Shown here: piece after piece, positions 22,160-34,242 of the stretch
Layout: each line of letters begins with the position of its first letter
Position numbering within the stretch: the first letter of the stretch is position 1
DNA from: Rehmannia glutinosa
Taxonomy: Eukaryota > Streptophyta > Magnoliopsida > Lamiales > Orobanchaceae
NCBI GenBank assembly: GCA_016081115.2
Contig: JABTTQ020001486.1
Coordinates: 124,001 to 188,000 of the forward strand
Length of the DNA stretch: 64,000 nucleotides
Direction: 5' to 3'
Position numbers and translations under genes: made by a program
Notes under the pieces: generated by a model
Told to the model about the DNA's origin: nothing
The model's database searches: none
Seen by the model: only the letters and a program-made list of their open reading frames with translations

Positions 22160-23700
22160 AACTGCAAAGACACGAAGATGCAGATAAGATCTCAAGCCCG
22201 AAGAACTAATTCTCAATCTACCGATGCTGGAACACAAATCCAACAAGAAACGAGACCACCCCGAAGGCCAGCCCCCTCCTTATGGGGAGGCGCCTCCTCA
22301 TCCTCTTAGGAGCTCTGCCCACTGAAGAGATTCGCTTGACACAGAAGCCTTCCAAACTTTGCTCGAGGAAGCTACCTGAACTGCTGTGAGGTAGCAAACT
22401 GCAGCTGGAGCTGCCAGGAGACCTCCCTGCACACCGCCGGTTGCCGAAGACCCGGACCTAGGGGAAAGAGATAGAAGAAAGAAAAGACGGGGAGAAAATC
22501 ATGAAAACCAGCGAGCTGCGAGCCCGCCGAGGAGTCTCAAACAGTGCATGCTAGCCTAAGCAACTCAAGAGCCCCCGCCCTGGTTTGAAACAGTCCGCTC
22601 GCCCCAGCTATCATGGTCGAGCCCACTCCCATCAGGCATTAAGACCTCAAATCTCCCCGAGTAGGGATATCAACGGGGCAGGGCGGGGGCAGGGGGAGCA
22701 ATCCCCATCCCCACCCCCACGGTTGCGGGGAATCCCCATCCCCATCCCCGCGAGACAAACGAGGAAAAAACTCCCACCATCCCCGTCCCCGCGGGGATTC
22801 CCAGTCCCCTGTTTTTATTTATTATTTTTGAAAAAAAAACTGATATTTTTCTTAAAAAAATGATTTTAAATATTTAAAGATTTTTAGATTTTATATATTT
22901 AATGTGGATCTTTAAAATATATTATATATATTTAAATATTACATTATATATTAATATTGGTTCCCCGAGGGGAACGGGGTGGGGAATATGATCCCCATCC
23001 CCGCCCCGTCCCCGCCAACGGGGAGGAAATAATTCCCCTCCCCGTCCCCACGGGGGAAATATTTGGGGATTTCCCGCCTCGTTTGGGGCTTCCCACAGGA
23101 AAGAGGGAATCTCCGCCCCACTGCCATCTCTATCCCCGAGTACGATGATCCGGAGATCCTCAAGAACATTTGGATAAGTTTTATGCAATTGATGTATATG
23201 ACATGACAGACATTTGCTAATGCAAGGTGTTCCGGAGTACACTGACCAAGCGCGCCTTGACTTGGTTTAGTCAATTCCCAATTGGATAAATCACTGGGAT
23301 GGACAAGCTCACGGAGAATTTCATGCAACAATTCTCCATCAATAGGAAATGCCCTAAGACTATATCGCAGCTATTCCAGATTAAGTAGATGGAAGGGGAG
23401 TCACTGAAGCTTTATGAAGCGGTTCGTGGAAGTCGTGAATGAAGTGGCCAACGTCCATCACGAGACCTTGGCTGGAATTCTGCAACAGAACCTCCATGAG
23501 GGACACTTGAAGGAATCACTGGTAGGAAAGCCTCCCACCACTCTTGAGGAATTACAAGATCGTCCCGGTGGCAGCGCCTCTTGTTGGCTTCACGGGAGAA
23601 GTAATGAAGTCGGTGGGATAAATCAATTTACCACTTACCCTAGGAGTGGACGCCATGTGCAGCACTACGAAGATGATTCGTTTCCTTATCAATTTACCAC
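22160..23700 (+). pseudogene. Ty3/gypsy gag relic, interrupted by a MITE
   Basis: The start region near 22178 reads MQIRSQARRTNSQ and then Pro-rich sequence. After the MITE (22662-23132) come typical gypsy gag words: LTWFSQFPIG near 23255, then MDKLTENFMQQFSINRKCPK, and in another frame FVEVVNEVANVHHETLAGIL, NLHEGHLKESL and PPTTLEELQDR (23414-23560). In-frame stops near 23290 and 23385 and a shift near 23415 inactivate it. No zinc knuckle or pol follows, because a sirevirus begins at 23709. Confidence 0.75.
22662..23132. mobile_element. GC-rich hAT-type MITE, 471 bp, perfect 8-bp target duplication
   Basis: It begins TAGGGATATCAACGGGGC; the reversed right end is TAGAGATGGCAGTGGGGC. TCCCCGAG is duplicated at 22654-22661 and 23133-23140. 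Both outer parts are made of CCCCATCCCC/GGGGA words, with an AT-rich centre. Confidence 0.92.
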
Positions 23701-23708
23701 TTACCCTA

Positions 23709-25646
23709 TTGGGAAAATTTATGTTTAGATTTTGATGATACCATGTAAAGCTTAGATTAGAAAGTTGGCACCCCAATTCAAATGTAATTTAACTTGTAAT
23801 AGATAAGGTTATTAGCTAAGTCGAAGGCAGCCAAATTGAAGATTACAAGACTCGACTGAAGATTGAAGAGAAGACTCAGTTGTGTGGCAGCTGAGTAAAG
23901 TGAAGTGAAGGTTCAATCAAGTGATAGAAAAGCTGTCTCAGTCAGCTGACTGACAGCAAAGTCATTCCAAAATGATTGGAATCGATTGTTAAAGGGGTAT
24001 GCATCAGACTGTTCGCCTTAATTTTTAGCTTCACCGCAAGTGAATGGCGTAGTTAATAAATAGGGTTAGCAAGGTCGATCCCACTGAGACTAATAAATTC
24101 ATGCATTAAATACTGAGATTATAATATTATTATTTTTATTTAGACGATCAAAAGTTGATGGTTGTTTTGTAAAAGTAAGACAAAATTTTATCATAAAAAA
24201 ACAAAGTAAAGATTTCGATAGAAAGATTAAGTGGAAGAATGAATTCCAGGGTTGTGATTTCAGTTAATCTCCCACTTATTATCCGATTAATCAAAACCAA
24301 AGTTATTATTAGTCTTCCCTATAAGACGATCACAAAAGTATTTTACCCTCTCTCTCTCGAGATACAATAAAAAAAATGGTACAATGGAATAAGTAAACTC
24401 AGAGATATTGATGATCTCTCGATCAATCTTCAATCCTCAAGCGTGTGGATGGGACCTCGAACTATCTCTCGAATCCTTCGGTAGAAGGTTGCTCTTTTCT
24501 GTGCTTTCTAGGGTAAAAATCAGTGTCCCTTCGTTTGGGGCCATCTCGTCTCTATTTATACTCCCTTTGGACCAAACCTATTTTTGTACGACTTGAATCT
24601 ATCAATTCCCACACAGACGCACAAGCCGTGCACTTACACACGACCAGCCCGTGCGTCAAGTCGTAACTTCAGTCTTATCTTATCAGAAGCACGGGCCGTG
24701 CGTATAAGCACGACCAGCCAGTGCGTCAATGCGATCTTTAATTCCTTCAACCCTGCACACGCACGAGCCGTGCCTATGAGCACGGGCTGCTTGTGGCCGT
24801 ATTTTTCCCGGTTCGTCTGATCTATTCTCGGTTCAGCTCCAAACTTCATGTATTCACTCGATTCTTGACGATCCTTTACTGAAATGCTCCGATTTGCTAC
24901 AAAAGGGCTACAAATATCGTTTAATTCCTGCAAAATGAGCAACCCGTAATATCTTTTCCACAATATAAGAACACGACCCATTTTACTAAGTTAATGCATG
25001 TTTATCAACCTATTATATTCACAATTATGCCCAAAATACATGCAAAACTCACACTAATCACAGACATGACTCGAGAAAGCTGAAAGAGATCCGTTGTCAA
25101 GCAAAGTCAAGGTTTTGCTAGAAATAGGCATGTGTCAGGCTACCAACAATAAAGTTGTCTTGCTGAAAGAGTGCAAAAAACAATGAACTAATGAGATGTA
25201 CCTGAAAACCTGCAGAGATTAAGGAAAGGCTGCAGAGTATTAAATTCATGGTACAAGTCTACATCAATGTTGCAAGACAAGACAAGCCAATAACCTACGA
25301 AGTATAGTTTGAAAAGTGTGTCTATCTCTTCAACAAACATATTTTCAAACGTGCACTATAAAGGGCCGAGGATTCATCTGAGAGAAAGTTACGAACTACA
25401 CAGACTATCACGCATATAAGCATTCAAGCAAATAACCTGCAAAACATATCTCAAGCTTTCTAAGAAAATCCTCAAGCCTAAACTCGAAGAATATAGATCC
25501 AACACACTCAGTGAAGGAAAGACAACTTCATCAGTTGAAGAGGAAAACTTGTTATCAAGAACAAGGGGTCTACTTCGAGGTTGAAGAAGTTGTAGTGAGG
25601 TTCCAGATCGAACCAGTGTTTTGAACCTGTTGGAGGGCTAAGTGAT
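23709..25646 (+). mobile_element. 5' LTR of a 12-kb sirevirus, with a solo LTR inserted in it
   Basis: It matches the 3' LTR at 34243-35792: TATTGGGAAAATT versus TGTTGGGAAATT at the start, then AGATTTTGATGA, GAAAGTTGGCACCCC, GATTGGAA, GAGATCCGTT, AGACAAGCCAA and GAACCAGT...TTGGAGGGCT. The terminal TG has become TA. The 24010-25060 insertion accounts for about 1.05 kb. The match is lost at 25647, where a second foreign LTR fragment begins, so the LTR's last 600 bp or so are missing. Confidence 0.75.
24010..25060 (+). mobile_element. Solo LTR, gypsy-like, inside the sirevirus LTR (1051 bp)
   Basis: TGTTCGCCTTAATTTTTAGC ... ACACTAATCA, flanked by a perfect 5-bp duplication CAGAC (24005-24009, 25061-25065). 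The start region (CACCGCAAGTGAATGGCGT, AGCAAGGTCGATCCCACTG) is the kind seen in Athila/Tat-like gypsy LTRs. No internal domain remains, so it is a solo LTR. Confidence 0.85.
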
Positions 25647-25998
25647 TGTTCGTTTTATTTTTAGTTTCACCACGAGTGTACGGTGTAGTTTATAGAATAG
25701 GGTTAGCAAGGTCAAATCCACAAAGACTAATAAATTAATATACTAAGTATTGGGATTGTAATAGTCTTATTTTTATCCAAACGATCGAAATTGAGTGATT
25801 TGGTTTGTGAAAGAAAGACAAGAATTTATCCTAAAAAAACAAAGTAAAGAGTTGATTGAAAGATCAAGAAGATGAATGGATTCAGGGTTATGGTTTCAGT
25901 TAATATCCCTTTTTGTTATCAGATTAATCACAACCAAAGTTATTATTATTTTTCCCTATAAGACAATCACGAAAGTATTTTACCCTATCTCTCGAGAT
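25647..25998 (+). mobile_element. Truncated second copy of the same solo-LTR family
   Basis: TGTTCGTTTTATTTTTAG at 25647 and the following 350 bp follow the LTR at 24010-24360 (TTTCACCACGAGTG, GGGTTAGCAAGGTC, CAAACGATCGAAA, TATCTCTCGAGAT). It breaks off and sirevirus pol starts at once. The gag and protease of the sirevirus and the rest of this LTR are gone. Confidence 0.75.
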
Positions 25999-28728
25999 GT
26001 ATGTAAAAACGTTGCAAGAAGTAATCTTGTGGAAGCTAAGTCACCTGAACTTCAAAACTATTAACAAACTTGCAAGAAGTAATCTTGTGGAAGGACTTCC
26101 AGACTCAGTATACAAGAAGGAGAGTATATGTGATGCATGCCAGATGGGAAAACAGATCAAATCATCATTCAAAGAAAAGACATGTCCATCTTCAACAAGA
26201 ATATTGCACCTGCTACATATGGATCTATTTGGTCCGATTGAACCGGCCATCATAAGTGGGAAGAAATACACCTTGGTGGTAGTAGATGACTACTCAAGAT
26301 ATACATGGACAATATTCATGTGTAAGAAGAAAAGAAACTCTGCGAAACTACCACGAGTTGATGAAGAGAATCCAAAATGAGAAGAGTCAAACCATTATCA
26401 AAATAAAGATCGATGAGGAACCGAGTTTGTCAATGGTATAATAACTCGATATTGTATTGAAAATGGTATTGGTCATGAATTATCGTAGCAAGGACTCCAT
26501 GTGAGAATGGAGTTGCGAGAAAGAAGGAATAGAACTCTCAAAGAAGCGGCAGAGGACCATGTTAGCAAGGGCTTGCCTAAAAGATTTTGGGTCAAGCAAT
26601 AAACACAACATGCTATACTCAAAATAGATGCATGATAAATGACAACCGACAAAGACTCCCTATGAGATTTGGGACGGGGAGAAAGCCAAATGTTGCATAT
26701 TTTAGAATATTTGGATGCAAATGCTTCATCCATAACAATGGCAAAGATAATTTAAAGGCTTTTGATGCTAAAGTTGATGAATGTATCTTCTTAGGATACT
26801 CAAATTTGAAAGCAAAGCCTCAGAGTGCTCAACAAGAGGACAATGGTTACAGAAGAATCCATCCATGTGGTGTTTGATGAACCCAACGTAAATGGAGAAG
26901 ACATTGAAGAGTCGGTGATAAGTGAATCAACCAACCATACGAAGAGTCCCTATGTTGAAGTCAAGTGGAATTATAAGTCCAGATGAAGATGAGATAGCTG
27001 AGTCTCAAAGACAGCTGGAAAATCTGCAACTAAGTGATTATGAGAGAGCTGATCAAAATGACACAACTGCAAGACGACTGAATCCAACTAACTTACTCCA
27101 ACCTCATGTAAGATGGCTGAGAGACCATCCACCAGAACTAATCATAGGAGATGTAAGAGAAGGTGTGAAAACTATATCCAGAACTCAACAAGAAGCAATG
27201 TTTACTTGCTTCATCTCACAAATAGAGCCAAAAGATGTGTCACAAGCATTGGATGACACACATTGGATTTTAAGCCATGCAAGAAGAGCTAAATCGGTTT
27301 GAAAGGAATAAAGTGTGGGAATTGGTTCAAAGACCTACCCATCAAAATGTTATTGGCACTAAATGGGTGTTCAGAAACAAGATGAATGAGGAAGGTTCTG
27401 TGGTGAGAAACAAAGCAATATTGGTAGCCAAAGGGTATTGCCAAGAAGAATGAATAGATTTTGATGAAACTTTTGCTCCTGTGGCAAGATTGGAAGCCAT
27501 AAGGATGTTTCTTGCCTATACGACTCACAAGAACTTTATTGTATATCAAATGGATGTAAAGAGTGCATTCCTTAATGGGTTATTGGAAGAAGAAGTATAT
27601 GTTGAACAACCTCCAGAATTTGAGCAGAAGACTCTTGGAGATAAGGTATACAAACTCAAGAAAGTTTTATATGGATTGAAACAGGCACCCGAGCATGGTA
27701 TGATACATTATCACAATTCGATCGAGAACGGATTCACAAAAGGCAAGGTGGATAGAACACTCTTTAGAATTCAAGATGGGAAGAGTATCGCTTGTTCAAA
27801 TATATGTGGATGACATCATCTTTGGATCCACAAACAAAGAGCTATGTGATAAATTCTCAAATCTTATGCAAAGCAAATTTGAAATGAGCATGATGGGAGA
27901 GCGACATTCTTCCTTGGACTCCAAGTGAAACAATTTGAAGGATGGAACCTTCATAAGTCGACAAAATACACGAGAGATTTAATGAAGAAATTTGGTATGG
28001 AAGAGAAGTCTTCGTGAAAATATCAATGAATACATCAGTCAAAATGGATATGGATGCGGATGGCAAGCATGTAGATCAAACAAGATCTGAGCACTTATTG
28101 GATCATTGCTCTATCTCACAAAGAAGCAGCCGACATCACCTTTGTTGTAGGTGTATGTGCAAGATTTCAATCGCTCCAAAAGAAAGCCACATGATCGCAA
28201 CCAAGAGAATCTTGAGATATTTGAAAGGAAGCCAAGAAGTTGGCTTATGGTATCCAAAGGAAGGTGGATTCAAGCTAATTGGTTACTCGGACTCGACTAT
28301 CTTTGGATGTAGAGTTGACAGAAAAGTACCTCGAGGCACATGTCAAATGCTTGAAATAGGCTAATTTCTGGTTTAGCAAGAAGCAAAATTCAATAGCTAC
28401 CTCCACAACAAGAATACATAGCATACTGCGGCAAATTTGTTGTGCCCAAGTCTTATGGATGAGACAAAGTGAGAGACTATGAGGTTGAAGAAAAGGAAAT
28501 TCCAATTATGTGTGATAACACAAGTGCAATTGCAATCACTCAAAATCTGTGTTGCATTCAAGAACAAAGCACATTGATGTCAGATATCACTTCATAAGAG
28601 ATCATGTTGAAAAGAAGGACATTACCTTGAAATATATCTCAACTGATAAGCAATTAGCTGACATATTTACAAAACCATTATGTGAATCAAGATTTGAAGA
28701 ACTCAAACATGAATTGGGGTTAATTTGA
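25999..28728 (+). pseudogene. Sirevirus pol relic: integrase, reverse transcriptase, RNase H
   Basis: The order is that of Ty1/copia. The GAG-pre-integrase zinc site is around 26040-26150 (HLNFKTIN, CDACQMGKQ). The integrase core is around 26200-26340 (LHMDLFGPIEP, VVVDDYSRYTW), continuing in another frame to 26877. The RT is around 27290-27830 ([41 protein letters not shown]), with catalytic YVDD at 27803-27814. The RNase H tail (MCDNTSAIAI, LADIFTKPLCESRFEEL) ends at 28726-28728. At least six frame breaks or stops were seen. A duplicated CTTGCAAGAAGTAATCTTGT word near 26012 and 26070 marks a small local repeat. Confidence 0.85.
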
Positions 28729-29250
28729 GTTGACACACTTAGAAGACTCAAAGAAAAGAGATGAAACACGAAAAAGATGAAAAAGAGTTTGAACTCTTAA
28801 ATAGCTAAGTGAATCACCAGATCGGAGAATCAGCTGCATCGAGTTAGCTGACAGCTGAGTATTTATGTGCAAAGAGAGAAGAGTTAAATCAACTAAGGAA
28901 TAAGCTGAGTCATTTATGAGCAAAGTGACAAAAACGCAGTCGTTTTTACTAAGCGTGAATGTTTTTAAGAATGACGTCAGCATAATTATGACGTGTACAG
29001 TCAAAAGCTGCACACAAAGCTTATGATTGGATATAAATGCTGCCGCATTAATCTAAGCCGTTGATCTTGATCAAATTTCAAAAACCGTCCGCACGTCCTT
29101 TCAAACCCATACTTATACCATTTCGTCCGATTTTCTCTCACTTTACCAAAACTGTTCATCTCTCTCGAAGGCAAAGAAAGAAATTTTCTCTCAAAACCCT
29201 ACAAATCCTCAAGTTCATTTTCAAAGTTTCGTTCGGTAAAACATCGAGAA
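28729..29250 (+). other. Spacer between pol and the post-pol coding region
   Basis: A non-coding stretch with repeated CAGCTGA/GCTGAGT words. A pyrimidine-rich segment (TTTTCTCTCACTTTACC) precedes the ATG at 29251. It could carry a splice acceptor or leader for the downstream frame; this is inference. Confidence 0.4.
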
Positions 29251-32200
29251 ATGGCATCTACTCATGATTTCGTCAAGTTGGGAAAGCAAATCCACACTGG
29301 GTCTACTGTGGATTTTGACGGCATGATCAAACAGGGGTCTGACGATACCCTTGTGAAGAAGATAGCACAAAAGTTGGAAAAGTCTGGGCTGAAACTGTTT
29401 TTGACGATGGAGTTTCCGATGACCATCATGGAAGAGGTCGCACAGTTCTACGTGAACGCTGAAGTTCACGATGAGGGAATCAAGTCCTCTGTTCACGGAA
29501 AAGCTTTCACCATTACTGCCAAGGATCTGGCAGAACACTGTTTGTTGCCGGCGGAAGGAGTGCCGGAAACTTATGAAGCTGATGTTAACCTGGCTACTGC
29601 TTGGAAGGAAGTAGCCAAGTCCACTGTGTTGCGAAGGTGGTCTACACAGCTAACAAGAATCTGTTGAAAGAGGACTACCACAAATTGCTGGACATTGTTG
29701 CCAAATGCATATACATCAAATTTGGAAGCTTTGACCAGCTGTCCAAAGCTAAGCTGATCGTAATGGTTGCGATCATTGAAGAAAAGAAGGTGAATTGGGC
29801 TGAGTTTGTATACAGCAGACTCTTCCAGAATATTGGGAATAAATCCTTCAAGGAGGATGGTACGTTTAGAGGTTCCCTGAGGTACGACCTGGTGATTGGT
29901 CGGATGATGGAAGTAAAAGGAGTTCCTCTTTGACATGGAAAGGCGTTCCATGTAAACAAGAAGATGTTCCGATCTAACCTTTCTGGAGCACAGAAGAGAG
30001 CATATGCAAAGAGAGGCGATCACGAGTGAGGGGAATCGGTAGTCTGAAGAAATAGCTGTCTCTTCCTCTCCCCAAAAGAAGGCTGCCCCTGCAGCTGCTA
30101 AGAAGACTGTTGCCCCTGCAGCAAAGAAGAAGAAAACAAAAGATGCCCCTACCCCTGCAGCTGAGTCACCTGCCCCCGCAGCCGTGTCTCATGCCCCTGC
30201 AGCCGCAGCGGAGAAGGAACCTCAAATACCTTCTCCGGTTGTCAAGAAAAGGAGAACCGATAAGTCGAGACGGCCAGCTCCTCAGAAGAAGACAACAACG
30301 ACGGCCCCGCCGCCCAGGACTCAGAAGAAACCATATCCGAGCCATAAATCCCTCTGGTAAGGAGTAAAAGAAGAAGAATCTTCAAGCGTTCTGAGCTTGA
30401 GAAACCGGCTGAGTCAGCCACTCAGCTGAAACAAATACCGGAGATTGCTGAAGAAGTAGAGTCTCCAGAAATCATTGATGAAACAGCCAAGTCTGCTGAA
30501 GCCGATCAGTAGAGGCACATTGAAGACACAGTTGTCGACAGAACAACTGAGACAGAAAAGACAGCTGAGAAAGCAAACTCTCCTGTTGACAGGGTTTTAT
30601 CCCCTCCTGCAACAGACGCTACTAAGGGTATGGAGCACCAAGGTTTGCTACCCTCAATCCCTGAGCACGAGGGACAGCAGGGAGAAGATGACAAGGATGA
30701 TGATGATGTGATGATCCTATCCCCACCATATCCAGACATCCAAAATCGTCTGCGAGAATGGAGGAAGTGGAAGCTAAGTCGATCCAGGGAACAGTTCCAA
30801 AGACCGGAATTCATTAAAGAAGAAGACGAACTGTTGAACTTTCTCAGATTGACCAATGTGGTTCAAGCACTAGATGAAGAAAACTTCATAGATATCTTGC
30901 AGATCTTCAAGGACAAGGAGAGAGAGAGACTGGCAGAGGAAGCTGAGGCTCGTGAAAAGGCCGATTTGTCCCTTTTGGAACCATCGATCATACACATCCT
31001 CATCTCGACATTCTCTCTCGGGAGTGATGAGGATCGGACCCTATTCTCGCTCTGAGAAGAATTGGAGATGCAGCAAGCCATGCGGGAATCCAGGGCCCTA
31101 CATGAGCAACGATTGTTGGAAGGACTAGGGGAATCTTCCACATCACAGTTGGAGATTGATCCGATGGGAGTGGTGCAGCATATTGCCACTGTTGTCGCTG
31201 CCACCACTTCCCCAGCTCACTCAGAAGAAGGTGATAAAGGAAATGGCGATGAAACTGGGATTGTGGGGACCCCAGTCGAGCCAACCCCTAATGAAGGTGT
31301 CTTACCACCTGCTCCAACGGCTGAATACTCAAAAGGAACAGCCGGGAGTCTGGAGACGAGTGACCCCATTCCAAGTCACTCGGTGGTGCCACGGTGAAGG
31401 GGAAAGTCCTCTCCACTACAAAGAAGGTCGGAGGATGTTGCGGTGACTCCACAACGAATCTCGGAGGCGAAGTGGAGAAGGAACAACAATCGAATACACA
31501 ACAAGTTGTCATCTTGAGGCTCGGAGCGATTTAAGATCGTCTCGGTGAAGTGCCAATCGCTCGCGTGCCAATGACGCTGTTGATGCAATCGAGGCACGGG
31601 AAGGAAGCGCCCGAGGAGTTAACACTCAGGCGGCGAAAGTGCAATCCATGGAGTTGAGACTCCGGTGGATGCCACCTCGAAGACCCCAAGACAGTGACAC
31701 CTTTGTCGCCGGGGGCATCCCAGGCCTCGCTGCAGTTGAGACTGCAGGAGGTAATGAAGGCCAACGGGAGGTTGAGACTTCTCGGGGTAAAGAGACGGAC
31801 GCACAGAACATCCCTCCTACTATCATTGATCCATCTGAAAAGGAGATAAGTGCTCTTCACGATTCCTAAGACAACCCTGATGTAACCTTTCTGGGATCTG
31901 AAGGTGAAGACGAAGCTGAGTCATCCCCTATTATCGATCCAAAAGACTCAACTAAGGATGTTCTTCCAAGCACGAGTAAGTCTGACCTTAAGGCTACTCG
32001 CCAAACATTTTATTTTGATGATGAGCCACCCATGGAAATCTCATCATCGTCCGATGACGCTTCTGATATGGCCGAGGACCAGTCAACTCATGTGGAAAAA
32101 CCAGCTAAGACCGACAAAGCTGTTAAGACAGCTGAGGCTCAGCAAGCTGGGTCAACTTCACAATAGACCACAGCTGAAACAGAGTCAACTGCGCAGGCTC

Positions 32201-33992
32201 CCCAAGCTGCAGCAGGATCGACTCCACCGGGAACTTCATGAGCACAAGTTGTCATTGAGCAGATTCCCGTTGCCCGTGATGATCCGTTTGTAGAATCATT
32301 TCCTTCTCTCTGGAAGTACCGACCTTCCCGAAGAATCGCCTAGAGATCAAGAACGCTTCCATAAACTCCGATCCTCGTAATTCCAACAGACACCATCGTC
32401 CCAAATGAGACTTTGACTTTTGATTTGCTGGCCTTGGTGAGATAGAAGTGACAATTGAGGTTCGGGAAGTTTTCAAGGCCATATTTGCAGAGATAGAAAA
32501 GATGGAGAGGCACGAGGCCTCACTGGACATGAGGCTGGATAACAGAGACGCAAACCTTACTGCCGATCTGCGAGGCATAATTGTCAGGATCCGGGAATGG
32601 TGGCAACAACAGTAGACAATGCGCGTAGAACAAGCTCGATATTTCAGGACATTGTTCAATAAATTGCTAGTCTGGCGGGCTGAGAATGTTGATGCGAAGA
32701 CAAGAATGCAAGAGAACATCGAACGAATGCATGAATCTCACACACAGAGATGCAGCTGCTGCGTGAATATAATAAGAAAGAGCTCCTGTGCGTAGAGGAG
32801 AACATGGATCGGAAGTTTAGCCTCCTCATGGCTGAAATGAAGCTGGTAACAGCTGAATTCAACGCCACCCGCTCCGAATTCCGTGCAGCATACTCCGCAG
32901 CAGATTCGAAGCATAACTCAGCTATCAGCCGCTTAGACTTCATGATTGCTAGCTTGTTTCCAAGGGTTCCTCTCTCCTTTGATGATGCCAAAAAGGGGGA
33001 AGAGGAATACCTAAAGGCATTGAAAGGATCTGAAGCTGAAAAGGAGGACGCAGCTATGAAGGGAAAGACAGATGAGGAAGAGAGAAGAGAGAAGAAAGGA
33101 AAATCTGTTGAGGGGGAAGGTTCGAAAGATATGACCTTGATGATTGCCAAAACCCCCAACAAGGTCTTGTCACAACTGATATCATCAGCAAACTCCCAGT
33201 GACTCTGCCACTCCAACACTCTGCAGTACCCATGGCTGAAAAGAGAAAGATAGTTGAAGCAGGGATGAAGGAAGTGGAAGGAAAGATGGATGCCCGAGTT
33301 ATGGATATTCTGAAACAACATGGAGGCATTCCAACAGACATAGACACCTATGCCATTTCAGATGTCGGAACTGAGCCAAGATCTGTTGATGAATTCAAGA
33401 CGCTCGCATCTGAAGGTTACTTCGCAAACATGTCCATGGCTCAAGCCTGGGATTTGTACTGGGAAAAAGGTCTCAAACTATGTGAAGAAGGCGACAGCGA
33501 CGAGACTCGCGATCACTCTCTCATCGGGTCACTCGCTAGTCACTCATTTGGGAAAAAGAAGGCCCCAAAGACAAAGACACGCCCGCAGAGGAAGAGGAAG
33601 AAGCGAGTGGTGGAGGAAGAGGTTTGAGACACAGACCTCGCCCAAAAACATTGAGTACATAGATCCAGGCAAGAAATGAGGGATCTATTGGGCTGGATTC
33701 GACGAAGTAGCTAACCTGCAAGTGGCTAAAAACAATGCTGAGTATGTGAAGAGGATTGAATAAGAAAATAGAAGACAAACTCAGCTATGGGAGGAAAGAC
33801 AAGAAAGAAAAAGAAGAGATGAAGCTGCCAGAAAGGCTTATGAGAAAAAGAAGGCGGCTGAAGATGAGAAGAAGAGAAAAAGGTCAGAAGATGACAGAGC
33901 TGAAGAAGAGGAAAGAAGGAGGCAGCGAAGGAGATGAAGTGTTGCTATCCACCCCTTCATGTACTTTACTATGTAAATACATCTTTATGTAA
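29251..33992 (+). pseudogene. Long post-pol coding region of the sirevirus (env-like position)
   Basis: Its place between pol and the 3' LTR is that of the env-like ORF of SIRE1/Maximus-type elements. Several successive frames carry protein-like sequence. 29251-29933 is an alpha-rich N domain with one frameshift near 29630. Next comes a Pro/Ala/Lys-rich stretch (30070-30370), then an acidic, coil-forming part (30630-31000, with IQNRLREWRKWKLSRSREQF). Ser/Thr/Glu-rich disordered sequence follows (31060-32250). A coiled-coil part runs 32750-33180, a Lys/Arg-rich segment 33200-33627, and a highly charged Glu/Lys/Arg end lies at 33760-33950. I saw no signal peptide or transmembrane segment, so calling it an envelope is not justified. 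Many stops and shifts make it inactive as read. Confidence 0.65.
32989..33003 (+). other. Internal polypurine-tract-like site
   Basis: CAAAAAGGGGGAAGA lies about 1.25 kb upstream of the 3' LTR. It nearly repeats the real tract at 34229-34242, including the GATGATGCC versus GCATCATCA lead-in. Multiple polypurine tracts are a recorded trait of sireviruses. Confidence 0.55.
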
Positions 33993-34228
33993 GTTTTCTG
34001 TACATCGAATAAAATTGTATAATTTCCATACTTGCATAGATATAGAACAACATGATTACCTTAAGTTCTGTTTAAGCTTTGATACTCTCTGTAAACAACT
34101 ATGTAAAGAACAAGGATGTTATGATCAATAAAAGATTGATTCTACGCATACATTTTGTGATTCTACATTGTCTGTACGTATCATTGCTGTTTAATTATTG
34201 TATGAACGTTTTAAGTTTTGGCATCATC

Positions 34229-34242
34229 AAAAAGGGGGAAAT
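34229..34242 (+). other. Polypurine tract of the sirevirus
   Basis: AAAAAGGGGGAAAT sits directly before the LTR start TGTTGGG at 34243. It would prime plus-strand DNA synthesis. Confidence 0.8.

Noticed and set aside
29251..33992. True envelope glycoprotein gene
   Set aside because: The position is env-like, but no signal peptide, transmembrane helix or fusion-type segment was seen.
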